Shown here piece by piece: positions 48,613 to 58,192 of a DNA stretch of 64,000 nucleotides. The position numbers and the translations under genes are program-made. The stretch's first letter is position 1, and every line of letters starts with the position of its first letter. Below the pieces are notes generated by a model. That model saw nothing but the letters and a program-made list of their open reading frames with translations. It made no database searches and had not been told where the DNA came from. Source of the stretch: a virus; IMG/VR virus record IMGVR_UViG_3300043598_000004, positions 1-64,000 of that record, one strand, 5' to 3'.

Positions 48613-50225
48613 AGTTCGTCGTCCTGGTTGTCGGCAGCGTTATTCGGAGCCGCAACCGCAGGTTTCGCGGCAGACGGGCCGATCTTGTCTTCGAGCCCGA
48701 GCGTCTTCAGCATTGCGACTTCACGAGCCCGTTGCTCCAAGATCGTTCGCCAGTCTTCGCCCAATCGGGCGCATTCTGCCTCAAGCGTAGAAAAGCCGTT
48801 TGTGATGCGAAGGGCCGCAGCCTCGGTTTCCTTCTTCTCATCGATCTGGCCACGAGATGCGCCGATCCATGAGCCCTTCAAGAGAGCCTCACGCATCAAA
48901 GGATCGTAGAAGATGTCCTTGGTCTTACCTGGGGGCAACGGCACACGGTCGTTGTTGATCTCTTCTTCGAACCAAAGCGAATAAACCGAATTGGCCAGGC
49001 GATCGGCAACCTGCTTCTTCCGCGACTGCATGTACTTCCACGTCTCAGCCATCGAGGCGCGAGCGCTTGAGTAGTTCGTCTTCGTGTAATCACGACTGAA
49101 TTGTTCATAAGAGAGCCCAAGCCCTGCAGCTGTGTGACGCAAAAGTGATTCTTCGAAACCATCACCCACGCCGCCAGGAGAACCAAGCGGCTTCATCGAC
49201 AGCTTGGTCCCTGGAAACAAGTGCGGCATCTTCACGCCATCGACGTTGATGTTCTTGGCGCCGTCGCTGTACTGGCTCAACGCAGTCATGTACTCGCCGA
49301 GCAATGACGCAAACCCGGTCTGTCCAGCACCCATCGATGCGAAGACGACATCGCTCGGGAGATCGGATTCGATCGCCGCCGCATAGCTGGCCTGGACCAC
49401 GGCGTTCTGTAGTGTCACGTCCTGGAACTTCTTCGTCATGTGCATTTGCTTCAGCACAGACACCATGTCGGCCACGCCGCGAGTTTGATCAGCCTGCAAT
49501 GGATCGGTGATATGGATCACCATGCGCCGGCCCCACGGCTTGCGAGCCTCGACGCGACGAAACTCGGTGCGTCGTGGATCGAAGATTTCGCCAGGGTGCA
49601 CCACGCGAATCCAATAGGCGATCGGCGCACCGTAGATGTCATGCTCGACACCACGGCGCAGCTTGGTATCGTCAGGCAAGCCATCAGGATTCGAGAGCCG
49701 TGACGGCGACACCATTTGAAGAGCCGTAGAGAATGGGCGCCCGCCGCCGCGTAGCCACTCTGCGGTAGCCAGGACTTCACCGGTCATCACAAAGCCGCCA
49801 ATCGCGAGGCGAATCAGTCCCGTGAGGGTCATCGAGCCACCAGCGTCAAACCAGCAATCGAGCGAATCAGCGTACAGGTTGAAGCGCGATTCCATTTGCA
49901 GCTGAAACGCTTCGGCCCATTCCTTCGTTGCGCCAAGCGTTTTCCAGTCGGGTTGCGCATTGAATCGGTACTGTGCACCGACAATCGAATCCCTGTGGAT
50001 ATTGACAGCACCCGTCGCATAGCCGTCGTTCTGCACCGACTCGCGCCCGCGAGCATCAATGGTGTCCTTGACGGAATTAATTTGCCTATCGGGGGAGACG
50101 ATGCCGGGGTTCCACGAGAACATCTCTCGATTCAGAACCTCAGCCCCTTCGAGTGCGCCGCCCATCGCACGTTGCTGGACGGGCGCCAGCACTGTCGATG
50201 TGGGCACTAAATTGAGGGTGCTCAT
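48609..50225 (-). CDS. Portal protein, lambda gpB family, with DQDDEL-type tail
   Basis: 538 aa from ATG 50225; the open frame to 50408 lacks support. AIGGFVMTGEVLATAEWL, DTKLRRGVEHDIYGAPIAYWIR, QMHMTKKFQDVTLQNAVVQASYAA and GLGLSYEQFSRDYTKTNYSSARAS are typical. The C-terminal ANNAADNQDDEL type end is acidic with a final Leu, overlapping the protease ATG. Confidence 0.92.
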   Translation of the reverse strand: MSTLNLVPTSTVLAPVQQRAMGGALEGAEVLNREMFSWNPGIVSPDRQINSVKDTIDARGRESVQNDGYATGAVNIHRDSIVGAQYRFNAQPDWKTLGATKEWAEAFQLQMESRFNLYADSLDCWFDAGGSMTLTGLIRLAIGGFVMTGEVLATAEWLRGGGRPFSTALQMVSPSRLSNPDGLPDDTKLRRGVEHDIYGAPIAYWIRVVHPGEIFDPRRTEFRRVEARKPWGRRMVIHITDPLQADQTRGVADMVSVLKQMHMTKKFQDVTLQNAVVQASYAAAIESDLPSDVVFASMGAGQTGFASLLGEYMTALSQYSDGAKNINVDGVKMPHLFPGTKLSMKPLGSPGGVGDGFEESLLRHTAAGLGLSYEQFSRDYTKTNYSSARASMAETWKYMQSRKKQVADRLANSVYSLWFEEEINNDRVPLPPGKTKDIFYDPLMREALLKGSWIGASRGQIDEKKETEAAALRITNGFSTLEAECARLGEDWRTILEQRAREVAMLKTLGLEDKIGPSAAKPAVAAPNNAADNQDDEL

Positions 50226-50226
50226 C

Positions 50227-50439
50227 TCAGAAAATGAATCGAGCTGGACCTGAAGGAATACCCGTTGCGCAGCCCAGTTCGGCTTCAAGCGCCTGGATAT
50301 ATCCGTAGAGGTTTTGCTTGTTGGCTGCGGCGTATTCAACGCGGGAACCATTCTGATCGACCACCACGCGGGGCATGCCGCCCGTGTGCAATTGATGGTA
50401 TGCGACACGCGCTTGCGCGAGCATCTCTGCCTTGGTCAT
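50227..50439 (-). CDS. Head-tail joining protein gpW-like (70 aa)
   Basis: MTKAEMLAQARVAYHQLHTGGMPRVVVDQNG and NLYGYIQALEAELG match the lambda gpW fold by order and length. Between terminase and portal, as in lambda. Confidence 0.88.
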   Translation of the reverse strand: MTKAEMLAQARVAYHQLHTGGMPRVVVDQNGSRVEYAAANKQNLYGYIQALEAELGCATGIPSGPARFIF

Positions 50440-50448
50440 TGTTGTCCT

Positions 50449-52527
50449 TTAGGCAAGGGCTTTGCCGAAGCTCGAAAAATCGTACGCGGATTTTAGGGTA
50501 TTTGAGAATTTAGGAGATTCTGCGGGCGCCCGCACCAGATCATTCGGGGCTCCATCGGCCCAATCTGCCGCCCAAGTTGGCGGATTCGACCAGTCCAAAT
50601 GCTCGACTTTGATCAATTCTGAAATGCAGAGCCCAAGTGCGTAATAGCTCAAATCCCAGTTCTCGTTACGATGGCCAGCGGGGTTCGTCCAGCCCTTGAT
50701 AGTGCGAACTTCCGTACACAGTTCGGCGTAGAACTTGTCATCCATCCAAGAAGGGGTTCTGTACATTCCCTTGCCTGGCTGCACCACATCGAGCCTCCCA
50801 TTCAGGTCATCTTTCAACAGGTTGGAATTGAGCAAGAGGACGGGCACGTCACCCTTCGCAATGGCTTTCTTGTCCCGCTGGTTTGAATCGGGATAGCTGA
50901 TACGGCAACGTGGTTGTCCCGGCGAAGGATCGCCCTTGATCAGAATGAAGCGGCGATGCTGGTTCTTGGCTCGAAGCCCCCGATAGTAGTCATAGGCTTT
51001 GCTGGTCACGCCTTCCTTGCCACCTGAGTCGCAGCCAACGAACTTCAACCCCATCATCCGCCCGCTGTCGTCGTCGAGCGGGTACTCCTTCGACAGCACT
51101 TGCTCTGTCAATTCATCCCAATCCTCTAGATAACTGGCAGGCTTCACCCACAAGCGCTCACCGTCATCGTCTGTTCGCTTCGACTTTCGAACATCGAAAC
51201 GATCGACCACCACCGTGTCGAATGGCCTACCTGCCAGAACGCCAGTCACCAGGACAACCCACATGTTTTGCTGCACGTCGACCGTGGCCACCAGGAAGCG
51301 CACGCCTGTGGGAACATGGCGCTCGCGCAAGTGCTCAGCCCGCGACTTCAGCGTCTCAGGCAGACGCAAGTCATCGAGGTTTTTGTCGTAGAAAGGTTCA
51401 CCCAAGTCGTTGTTGTAGAACTTCCTGAGAGCCTCTTGAGAACCTGTGCGCTCGTACTCATCATTGGCGTCCAGATAGAGCGCTACGAGCTTCTTCCAGT
51501 TCGTAAACACAGCTGCCAGGCCGCGCATCCAGAACGATGCAATCGAGGTTCTCGGATTTGGCCCGAACACCTGACCGTTGTTGTCGACACCCTGGCCATC
51601 CTTCACCCACGTGCCGCGAGCATTCATCTCCTCGCGATCGTCGGTCAGCATCTCGTGAGCACAGAACGGGCATTTGAGCCGAACCGTCTCCGACACTTCC
51701 AAATTCGTTTGCCCCTCGCGCCGCTCGTACGTGAGCATCTCGAAGCGGCCCTCAAAGTAATTGCTGCACTTCACGCAAGGCCAGTACCAGCGGCGCCGAT
51801 CGCCACGGTTGTAGAGAGCAAGGATGCCCTCGCACGGAGGAGCTTCGTGAGCGGTCTTCGCAATCCATTTCAGGTTTTCAACCATCTTCGACGGTGACGA
51901 TTCCGCCAACGTCATCGCATACGAGCCGAAGGTCGTCGTTCGCTTCGAGGCCAAGTCATACGGATTGCCGTCGCCGTCCACGTCCATCGGCATGCGGTCG
52001 AAGTCAGTCATCACGATGCGACCGATCGGCTTGCCCGCCAGTTCAGTAGGCGTCGGCCACGAGATCGTGAGAAGCATCCCGTTGCGATACTGCTTGTCGA
52101 ATTTATTATCGTAGTCAGCGCCCTTCAGCATCATCTTGCCGATCTCTTCACTGTGCCGGTGCAGACGATCGATACGACGAATCGAGAAGTCGCGGCCCGC
52201 CGTGTTGGTCGGGCACACGATCATCATGTCCATGGGCTCGACTTTCACGGCATATGCCACCGTGTTGATGATGAGCGAATCCGTCTTGCCGGACTGAGCT
52301 GGACCAACAAAAATCAGTCCGTTGTATGAGCGCGATGTGAAAGTATCCATTGGCTCAACCATCATCGGTGTGGTCGAGTTCAACCATTTACCGACGTACG
52401 CGCCAGGCTGATTGACGTAGCGATACTTTTCTGCAGCTTGCGAAACGCTCAACTCATCGGACGGCTGAAGCATCTCAGCCACCGACATGATCATTTCGCC
52501 AATGGATTTAAAGCTCATCGTCGTCAT
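50449..52527 (-). CDS. terL: Terminase large subunit, lambda gpA family
   Basis: 692 aa if started at the first ATG (52527), which lies inside the tail of the small subunit gene; ATG 52518 is also possible. Walker A GPAQSGKT at residues 75-82, a Walker-B-like MTDFDRM, a zinc-like C...C...C...C region (CVKCSNYF, CPFCAHEM), and the nuclease region with GCDSGGKEGVTSKAYDYYR. Cuts and translocates DNA into heads. Confidence 0.93.
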   Translation of the reverse strand: MTTMSFKSIGEMIMSVAEMLQPSDELSVSQAAEKYRYVNQPGAYVGKWLNSTTPMMVEPMDTFTSRSYNGLIFVGPAQSGKTDSLIINTVAYAVKVEPMDMMIVCPTNTAGRDFSIRRIDRLHRHSEEIGKMMLKGADYDNKFDKQYRNGMLLTISWPTPTELAGKPIGRIVMTDFDRMPMDVDGDGNPYDLASKRTTTFGSYAMTLAESSPSKMVENLKWIAKTAHEAPPCEGILALYNRGDRRRWYWPCVKCSNYFEGRFEMLTYERREGQTNLEVSETVRLKCPFCAHEMLTDDREEMNARGTWVKDGQGVDNNGQVFGPNPRTSIASFWMRGLAAVFTNWKKLVALYLDANDEYERTGSQEALRKFYNNDLGEPFYDKNLDDLRLPETLKSRAEHLRERHVPTGVRFLVATVDVQQNMWVVLVTGVLAGRPFDTVVVDRFDVRKSKRTDDDGERLWVKPASYLEDWDELTEQVLSKEYPLDDDSGRMMGLKFVGCDSGGKEGVTSKAYDYYRGLRAKNQHRRFILIKGDPSPGQPRCRISYPDSNQRDKKAIAKGDVPVLLLNSNLLKDDLNGRLDVVQPGKGMYRTPSWMDDKFYAELCTEVRTIKGWTNPAGHRNENWDLSYYALGLCISELIKVEHLDWSNPPTWAADWADGAPNDLVRAPAESPKFSNTLKSAYDFSSFGKALA

Positions 52528-53098
52528 CGATCACAACAATCGGCTCCGATATTTTCTCGGTTGGAGGCTTCACTTGGAACTTCTCTTCGAGCCGTTTCAG
52601 CATGTTGACCTTTGCCCCTTTAACCAATTGCTTGATCACGTCACGTTGACGATCGGTAAGCTCCGTTGCCCGCTCGACACCATCGGTCAACAGGTCCAAT
52701 TCCATCTTTAGAGACTTCACCATCTCACCCACTTGCTCGATGACCTTGGTCGTCGGCCACAAGTCGCCGGCCCGTAGTTCGAACTCCTGACGACTTCGCT
52801 GGCCTGCCCAGTATTCTTTGCTCAGTTGCTTCGGCAGTTGGTCATGATTCATCGTCATCATGGCCTTGCGCACTTGCTCTTCGCTGAGCTTGCCCATCTT
52901 CTCGGCGACGGCAGCGATCTCATAGATCGATGCGCCGTGACGCGTCCCCACGGGCTCGATGCCATACATGCGTTGCTTCAGCGTGCGATGGTCCGCCCTG
53001 AACAAAACACCTAGCTCTGAAAGGTTTGCGCCCTGGAAAAGAATTGCGCGACTTTCCGCATCCAGGTTGCGGCCCTCAGTTTTTAGCTTAGTTGCCAT
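52508..53098 (-). CDS. terS: Terminase small subunit (DUF1441/Nu1-like) with DDDDEL tail
   Basis: 196 aa. N-terminal HTH-like part (FQGANLSELGVLFRADHRTLKQRMYG), then the DUF1441-type middle (YWAGQRSRQEFELRAGDLWPT) and C-terminal coiled coil. The tail VVIDDDDEL overlaps in another frame the start of terL (MTTMSFKS). GGAAG precedes ATG 53098. Binds the packaging site. Confidence 0.85.
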   Translation of the reverse strand: MATKLKTEGRNLDAESRAILFQGANLSELGVLFRADHRTLKQRMYGIEPVGTRHGASIYEIAAVAEKMGKLSEEQVRKAMMTMNHDQLPKQLSKEYWAGQRSRQEFELRAGDLWPTTKVIEQVGEMVKSLKMELDLLTDGVERATELTDRQRDVIKQLVKGAKVNMLKRLEEKFQVKPPTEKISEPIVVIDDDDEL

Positions 53099-53303
53099 TG
53101 AGCTTCCAATCCAGGAATTGTTTTTGGCATCCGCATCCGCAGTTGCAAAGGAGAATCACTTTGTCAACGTGATAAACGGGTAGTTCCCGCGTCTGGTTGC
53201 GGTAGCCTGCATACGTGGCATAGGCGATGCCGAGAACCGTTGCTGCCCTGGCCGAATTCAAGCCAAGCTGGTTTTCGAAATCGATCAGGAACTGCGAAGC
53301 CAT
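53088..53303 (-). CDS. Small HTH-like protein at head of late operon (71 aa)
   Basis: From ATG 53303; ATG 53321 is possible. LGLNSARAATVLGIAYATYAGYRNQTRELP has a helix-turn-helix pattern; CNCGCGC follows. Overlaps terS by 11 bases. May regulate late genes or assist packaging; inference from fold pattern only. Confidence 0.6.
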   Translation of the reverse strand: MASQFLIDFENQLGLNSARAATVLGIAYATYAGYRNQTRELPVYHVDKVILLCNCGCGCQKQFLDWKLNGN

Positions 53304-53345
53304 CGGACCTATGCATTGCATAAAAACCGAATGGTAGCAGGAACC

Positions 53346-53377
53346 AAAAAAAAGAGGCGCCGTGTGACGGGCGCCTC
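53346..53377 (-). terminator. Rho-independent terminator of the replication operon
   Basis: On the minus strand GAGGCGCC, 8-base loop, GGCGCCTC followed by eight T. It separates the replication operon from the late operon. Confidence 0.88.
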
Positions 53378-53432
53378 AAATCAAACATCAATCCCCCTTA
53401 GACCTCTCCACAAGGCCACAGGAACCTGCATT

Positions 53433-55031
53433 TTACAACTCATCCGAGGTATCGACTAACAATTTTTGCTTCCTATATGCAGCAATCAGCCTGCGTAATT
53501 TGGCGAACATCTTCGCTTGGGCGTCTTCCTTCCCCTTGATGGTCTTCGCAACAAGCTCATCCAGGGTGCCAACGGCCGTTAGCATATAAACAACAACCGG
53601 ATGTTTTTGTCCCTGCCGAGCAATACGTCCGACCAATTGCATGAACCGTTCAAGCGAATGGAACAAATCAAACAACACCATGATGTGCCCGCCTAACTGC
53701 AGGTTCAGTCCGTGCCCGCCTGACTGGGGATGCATCAGCAACAGCGGAATCTTCCGCTTGTTCCACGCTGCCACGCACTTGCCTTCCTTGTCCATTACAA
53801 CAGCCTGCGGGAACGCTTTCTTCAGCCGATCCAGCGACGATCGCCAGTGGTAGGCAACGATGATCGGCTCCCCTTGCGCCTCTTCGATCAACTCTCGAAG
53901 CTCTTCGATTTTCTGATCATGTAAATGGTGAACCTTCTTCACCTTGCGCATGTCATCCGTCTCGATGTCCTCTTCGAGATACGTCTCATAGAGCACACCC
54001 GAGGCCATTTGCAACAGCTTGGCTGAGAGAGCCGCAGCGGTCTTTGCTTCCACTTCGCTGCCATCGGGCAGGGTGACTATGAACTCACGCTGCATCTCCT
54101 CGTAGAGAGCCATCTCACGCTCGCCAAGTACTACCGGCCTGTGGATGATCGTCGGCTTTTCGCGAGGTAGGTACTGATCGGCTTTCATGACCAACGTAAC
54201 GTCGGCAATCTTGGCCAGGATTTCATCATCAGCATCGGGACGTAGATCGTATTTGCGGGTGTACTTGTTTTTATTGAAGTACTTCAGGAAAAAGCGAGTG
54301 CTCGTTTCACCGAACCGCTTGCCACGATCCAGCAGAAACGTGATTGACCAAAACGCCGTGTAGCCCTCAGCTGCAGGCGTGGCCGTCAAGGCATGCAGAC
54401 GCGTGATGTAGCCCTCATACTTGCGCACCTTGGCCAGGGCCTTGAATCGCTCGCTTTGCCAGTCCTTGAAGCCGCTGGCTTCGTCAATGAAGACTGTCCG
54501 GTATGGCCACCTGTGCTGATGAAGCTCCACGAGCCACACAAGCCAATCGTTGCTCACAATGTGCACGGTCGCAGGATCACGGGCCTGGATAGCTCGAATG
54601 CGATTCTTCTCCTGCGTCTCAGCCCTGCCGCGAACGCCCTGCGCCTCCGCGCCGCTCATGCCATTCAATCGAGCTTCCGCAGCTGCAGCCTTGCCCGCCG
54701 CAATCACGCTCGGATGATCATCGGAAACGTTGATCAGCTGATGGTTCAAATGTGCGATGTGGGACCACTCGCGTTTCTCATTCGGCCACGTCTGCGTTGC
54801 GACCCGCTTCGGCCCGACGATGAGAATCTTGCCCTCGTGGTACTCGTCAATCAGGTCCGCGATGAGGGTCCAGCTGCAGATTGATTTGCCGAGCCCCATG
54901 TCCATCAGCAAGAGGCTGAAGGGGTTCTCTTTCAGGAACGGAATCGCGATATCGGTTTGATAGTCATGCAAGTCGGCTCGTGTGTGAATCACATCCGTGA
55001 ACTTGGCACGGACCCATTGCATCAGACTCAT
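53433..55031 (-). CDS. SNF2/DEAD-type DNA helicase with SDEL C-terminus
   Basis: 532 aa. Walker A LLMDMGLGKS at residues 41-50, DEAS box in VFIDEASGFKDW near 181, and the C-terminal helicase motif VGRIARQGQKHPVVVYML. Typical phage SNF2-like helicase next to VRR-NUC. The end DTSDEL is followed by TAA and a terminator, not by another gene, so the tag is not a by-product of overlap. Confidence 0.88.
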   Translation of the reverse strand: MSLMQWVRAKFTDVIHTRADLHDYQTDIAIPFLKENPFSLLLMDMGLGKSICSWTLIADLIDEYHEGKILIVGPKRVATQTWPNEKREWSHIAHLNHQLINVSDDHPSVIAAGKAAAAEARLNGMSGAEAQGVRGRAETQEKNRIRAIQARDPATVHIVSNDWLVWLVELHQHRWPYRTVFIDEASGFKDWQSERFKALAKVRKYEGYITRLHALTATPAAEGYTAFWSITFLLDRGKRFGETSTRFFLKYFNKNKYTRKYDLRPDADDEILAKIADVTLVMKADQYLPREKPTIIHRPVVLGEREMALYEEMQREFIVTLPDGSEVEAKTAAALSAKLLQMASGVLYETYLEEDIETDDMRKVKKVHHLHDQKIEELRELIEEAQGEPIIVAYHWRSSLDRLKKAFPQAVVMDKEGKCVAAWNKRKIPLLLMHPQSGGHGLNLQLGGHIMVLFDLFHSLERFMQLVGRIARQGQKHPVVVYMLTAVGTLDELVAKTIKGKEDAQAKMFAKLRRLIAAYRKQKLLVDTSDEL

Positions 55032-55327
55032 CGCATGTACGCCATGAACTCTTCCACGTTGTCAGTCCACTTCACGATAATGCCGTGCTCGCGCATTTCT
55101 CTATGCCTGGCCAATTGCTGCAGCGTTGGCTCCGAGCCTTTGCGCTTGAACTCCCAAAACACGATCACACCGCTTCGAGCAAAGAAGCGATCGGGCCATC
55201 CACGGGATGTTTGACTCACGAGCTTTTGGCATAACCATCCGCGCTTCTCGGCGAACTCGACGCAAGGCAACTCGACATCGGGAATCTCAAGCTCAACACG
55301 TTCGTACAGCAAGGCAGCTTTCCTCAT
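55028..55327 (-). CDS. VRR-NUC domain nuclease (99 aa)
   Basis: Start at ATG 55327 in the stop of the polymerase gene. VEFAEKRGWLCQKLVSQTSRGWPDRFFARSGVIVFWEFKR shows the VRR-NUC core (PDR and EFK). Likely a structure-specific nuclease acting on replication or recombination intermediates. Coupled to the helicase by ATGA. Confidence 0.88.
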   Translation of the reverse strand: MRKAALLYERVELEIPDVELPCVEFAEKRGWLCQKLVSQTSRGWPDRFFARSGVIVFWEFKRKGSEPTLQQLARHREMREHGIIVKWTDNVEEFMAYMR

Positions 55328-57417
55328 AGTTCTTCGTCCTTTCGACACTTGGCGCAATATCTCGCGTCTTCAGGTTTCGAAGCGAACTCTACCCACATGT
55401 CGCGGCGTTGCTTCCGCTTCATCCCACATCGAGCGATGCCAGTGCTGGCGTCGACACGGTGAACTGTTTTCTGATCCTCTAGGCGTCCGTAGAACATCCC
55501 TGTGCGTCCGATGAGCGAAGGGTCCGGTGACTCCATGCCAACGTCGTCCAGGATCGCGTACGCCTCACGCTCGTACCACTCGTAGTCGATGTTGCGGGGC
55601 AACTCATCAGGCAGGCGCATGCACGGCTGCGCCCCCTTGCTGCGGGGCACTTTGTTGCCGGTTTCTTTGTACGTCAGTGTCCCGTGCACGTCATCGGCGT
55701 AGTAATAGCGCGGCACCTTGGCCACCAACTCGCCTTCGAACATCGCGCCGCCCTTGACCTTGCGAACGCTCACGAATTTGCGAATGTCCTGGCACTCGCG
55801 AATCGTCGACTCCACCGGCGTGCCGTCCTTCAGGAAAGCAATCACAGCGTCATAACAAATCTCAACCATCGGCGTTTTCTTGAGCCCGAATGCTGCAGGG
55901 ATGCCGCGACCTGACGGAGCAAACAACCCCTTGCGCTTGGCTTCGAGTCCGCCGTTGCCATCGTGCTTGAACGCCACGTAGTTATTCACGTTCTGTGCAT
56001 GCAGCGATCGATACCGAACTTCCTCAGTGATCAGTCCTGTCTCATTTTCCCAGTCGAAGACCACGCAACAGAACATCCCGTATTCGGCGCGAGGAACGCG
56101 GGTAACGAAGCCATCGGTGTTCGCACTGATGACTTCCCAACCGTGCAGCACCACGTCTTCGATCAGCATCAGGATATCCAGTTGGCCGCTGACGGTTGTC
56201 TGAATCATCATCGGCGGCGAGTAGACAATCGAAAAAGGCGAGCCAGTCTTACCAAATATTCCATTGGTCGCGATCTTTCCTGACTCGGCTTCATCCTTGC
56301 GACCGGCGATCTTCGCTGCATCACGTTCGTCCTTGATACGCGTGTACTCAACCGTGAAGTGCCCGCGCATGTTGGCAGGCTCGCGCCCACTCGTGATGAT
56401 CAGACTCGGGTAGTAGCCACGCACATCACGATCGACAATGATGTACTCATCGTCCTCGTAGACACTGACGCTCTTCTCTTGAGAATGCAGTCCACCGATG
56501 CCCATCTTGTAGACGTTGTTCCCAAGATGAATCTCGGCGCCGCCTTCGAGATGCTCCTCATCCGTCTCTTCGTCCTTCTTCTTCGCACCGAAGATTTCCG
56601 GCAGTTGCACGTAGCCATCACGCTTGACAATGAACGGTGCTCGAAGCAAGCGGCTCAACATCTCCTGCATCGCAGGCGTCTGGAATTTGATGTATGCCGG
56701 CGCCTCGAAGTGGAACGCACCCGGTTGGATGTCCGGCTTGTAGATGCGCTTGCCGCCCATGCGCTTCTCGACGCGAGCCCGCATGATCGCTTCACCGATC
56801 TGTGCATCCGACTTGCTGCGGCAGTCCACGCCGATCCTGGCACTGATCTTTGCTCGAATGGCCACCTGAGGCTGCAACTCGGTCGCGAGGTCGTCGGTCA
56901 CTTCGAGGTCGTTGTCCAGATAGGCAAGAACCTCTTCGATTTCATCGTCTTCGAGCCACGTGTCAGGGGTGTACGGCAACTCCTGCATGTGTCGCGAGTG
57001 CATCATGCCGGCGTACTTCTTCAGGCTCGCACGCTGCGCAGCTGAAGGTGCTACTTCCATCAGGTCGATGTGATCGATCCAGTCGGGCACGCGGATGTTG
57101 TACGAGTCATAGAACTCCCAATACTTCATCCCGCCGATGATGATTCGGTCGTTGGCTGTCTTCAACTCCTCGCACGTCGCGCCCTGCATCGCGAGCATGA
57201 TCATCGGCAAGTCGTAGTTGATGCCGTTGAAGGTATAGAAGCGGTGATAGCGCAGGATCGTCGAGATGCGCGGCCGATCAAGCTCTTCACCCACGCGCAT
57301 AGCGACCTTGACGACCTTGCGAGTCTCTAGAGATCGAAACCCGATAGCCCACAGGTTCCGGTAGCACTCCGAATCACAAACCGCCTGAGGCCGCGTGGCT
57401 AGATAGTCGATTGGCAT
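55324..57417 (-). CDS. Family B DNA polymerase with 3'-5' exonuclease and KDEEL tail
   Basis: 697 aa. Exonuclease: D15-S-E17, FNGINYDLP (N64, D69), and YLDND near 166-170. Polymerase: motif A DVRGYYPSLI (D331), motif B KIATNGIFG (K381), motif C SANTDG (N433-T434-D435). The first Asp of the usual DTD is replaced by Asn, as in related phage enzymes I know by pattern. The C-terminus has CGMKRKQRRD...CAKCRKDEEL, a small metal-like Cys group. Replicates the phage genome. Confidence 0.88.
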   Translation of the reverse strand: MPIDYLATRPQAVCDSECYRNLWAIGFRSLETRKVVKVAMRVGEELDRPRISTILRYHRFYTFNGINYDLPMIMLAMQGATCEELKTANDRIIIGGMKYWEFYDSYNIRVPDWIDHIDLMEVAPSAAQRASLKKYAGMMHSRHMQELPYTPDTWLEDDEIEEVLAYLDNDLEVTDDLATELQPQVAIRAKISARIGVDCRSKSDAQIGEAIMRARVEKRMGGKRIYKPDIQPGAFHFEAPAYIKFQTPAMQEMLSRLLRAPFIVKRDGYVQLPEIFGAKKKDEETDEEHLEGGAEIHLGNNVYKMGIGGLHSQEKSVSVYEDDEYIIVDRDVRGYYPSLIITSGREPANMRGHFTVEYTRIKDERDAAKIAGRKDEAESGKIATNGIFGKTGSPFSIVYSPPMMIQTTVSGQLDILMLIEDVVLHGWEVISANTDGFVTRVPRAEYGMFCCVVFDWENETGLITEEVRYRSLHAQNVNNYVAFKHDGNGGLEAKRKGLFAPSGRGIPAAFGLKKTPMVEICYDAVIAFLKDGTPVESTIRECQDIRKFVSVRKVKGGAMFEGELVAKVPRYYYADDVHGTLTYKETGNKVPRSKGAQPCMRLPDELPRNIDYEWYEREAYAILDDVGMESPDPSLIGRTGMFYGRLEDQKTVHRVDASTGIARCGMKRKQRRDMWVEFASKPEDARYCAKCRKDEEL

Positions 57418-57450
57418 TTTCAGTTGAACCCATCAGACGCAAATGAAAAT

Positions 57451-57474
57451 GCCCTGGCCCCGCGAGGCCAAGGC
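57451..57474 (-). promoter_or_regulatory. Hairpin between SSB and polymerase genes
   Basis: GCCCTGGCC-CGCGA-GGCCAAGGC imperfect stem followed on the minus strand by ATTTTC. Possible attenuator or weak terminator that lowers polymerase expression relative to SSB. Confidence 0.4.
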
Positions 57475-57493
57475 AAGCTCTCATGCCGGCGAT

Positions 57494-58165
57494 TTACATT
57501 TCGTCGTCGTCGTCGATGCCGTTCGATGCACCTTCGGTTTCAGGCAGGTTGTCCCATGCGTCGCTGTCGTCCACGGTGCCGCCGCCAAACGCCTTGTCGT
57601 CCTTCCAATGGATCACCGACACCATGCCGGCGCTCACGCGCTTGGGATAGGTCTTGGTCTTGCCCTTCACGTTGCCGTCGAAGAACCACGGACGCACCAG
57701 GACGTGCCCCCAACATCCCGAGAAAAACACGCGGTCGATCTCGGCAGATTCCACCAGGATTTCACCGCGGCCGTTGCGGGCCTTCGGTCGATTCTTTTGC
57801 TCGCGCATGGAGATAAGCCAGTGGCCCGCCGCGATCTCGTCTTTCTTCCCGGTCTTTTGGATGATCTTTTGGTCACCGTCCGACATGCACCACTTGTCCA
57901 TGGGCACCTGGAATTTGTTCTTGGCGCAAATCGCCTGAATGCATTCCTTCATCGCGTTCTTGGCCGCAAGGTGCGTTGCCTTGGGCAGCATGGCCGTCAA
58001 TTGCCACGAGTAGGTTTTCTCGCCGGCTTCATTCGTTTCCTCTCGTTTCTCGCCAAGGTTGGCAAAGCTGAATCGCACCTTGTCGATGCGAAGCACGGGA
58101 TTGCCCTCGCGATCGTTGAAGATGACGAAGTGTTCACCGCGTTTGATTTCAGTCAGGTCGGACAT
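57494..58165 (-). CDS. Single-stranded DNA-binding protein, DUF2815-like, with DDDDEM tail
   Basis: 223 aa. LTEIKRGEHFVIFNDREGNPVLRIDKVRFSFANLG, YSWQLTAMLPKATHLAAKNAM, and VRPWFFDGNVKGKTKTYPKRVSAGMVSVIHWKDDKAFGGG match DUF2815, a phage SSB family. Ends GIDDDDEM. Acidic tails are standard in SSBs, where they contact replication partners; here the same form is shared by other proteins. Confidence 0.85.
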   Translation of the reverse strand: MSDLTEIKRGEHFVIFNDREGNPVLRIDKVRFSFANLGEKREETNEAGEKTYSWQLTAMLPKATHLAAKNAMKECIQAICAKNKFQVPMDKWCMSDGDQKIIQKTGKKDEIAAGHWLISMREQKNRPKARNGRGEILVESAEIDRVFFSGCWGHVLVRPWFFDGNVKGKTKTYPKRVSAGMVSVIHWKDDKAFGGGTVDDSDAWDNLPETEGASNGIDDDDEM

Positions 58166-58192
58166 GGTTAAAAGGTTCCTTCAGGTACAGGG

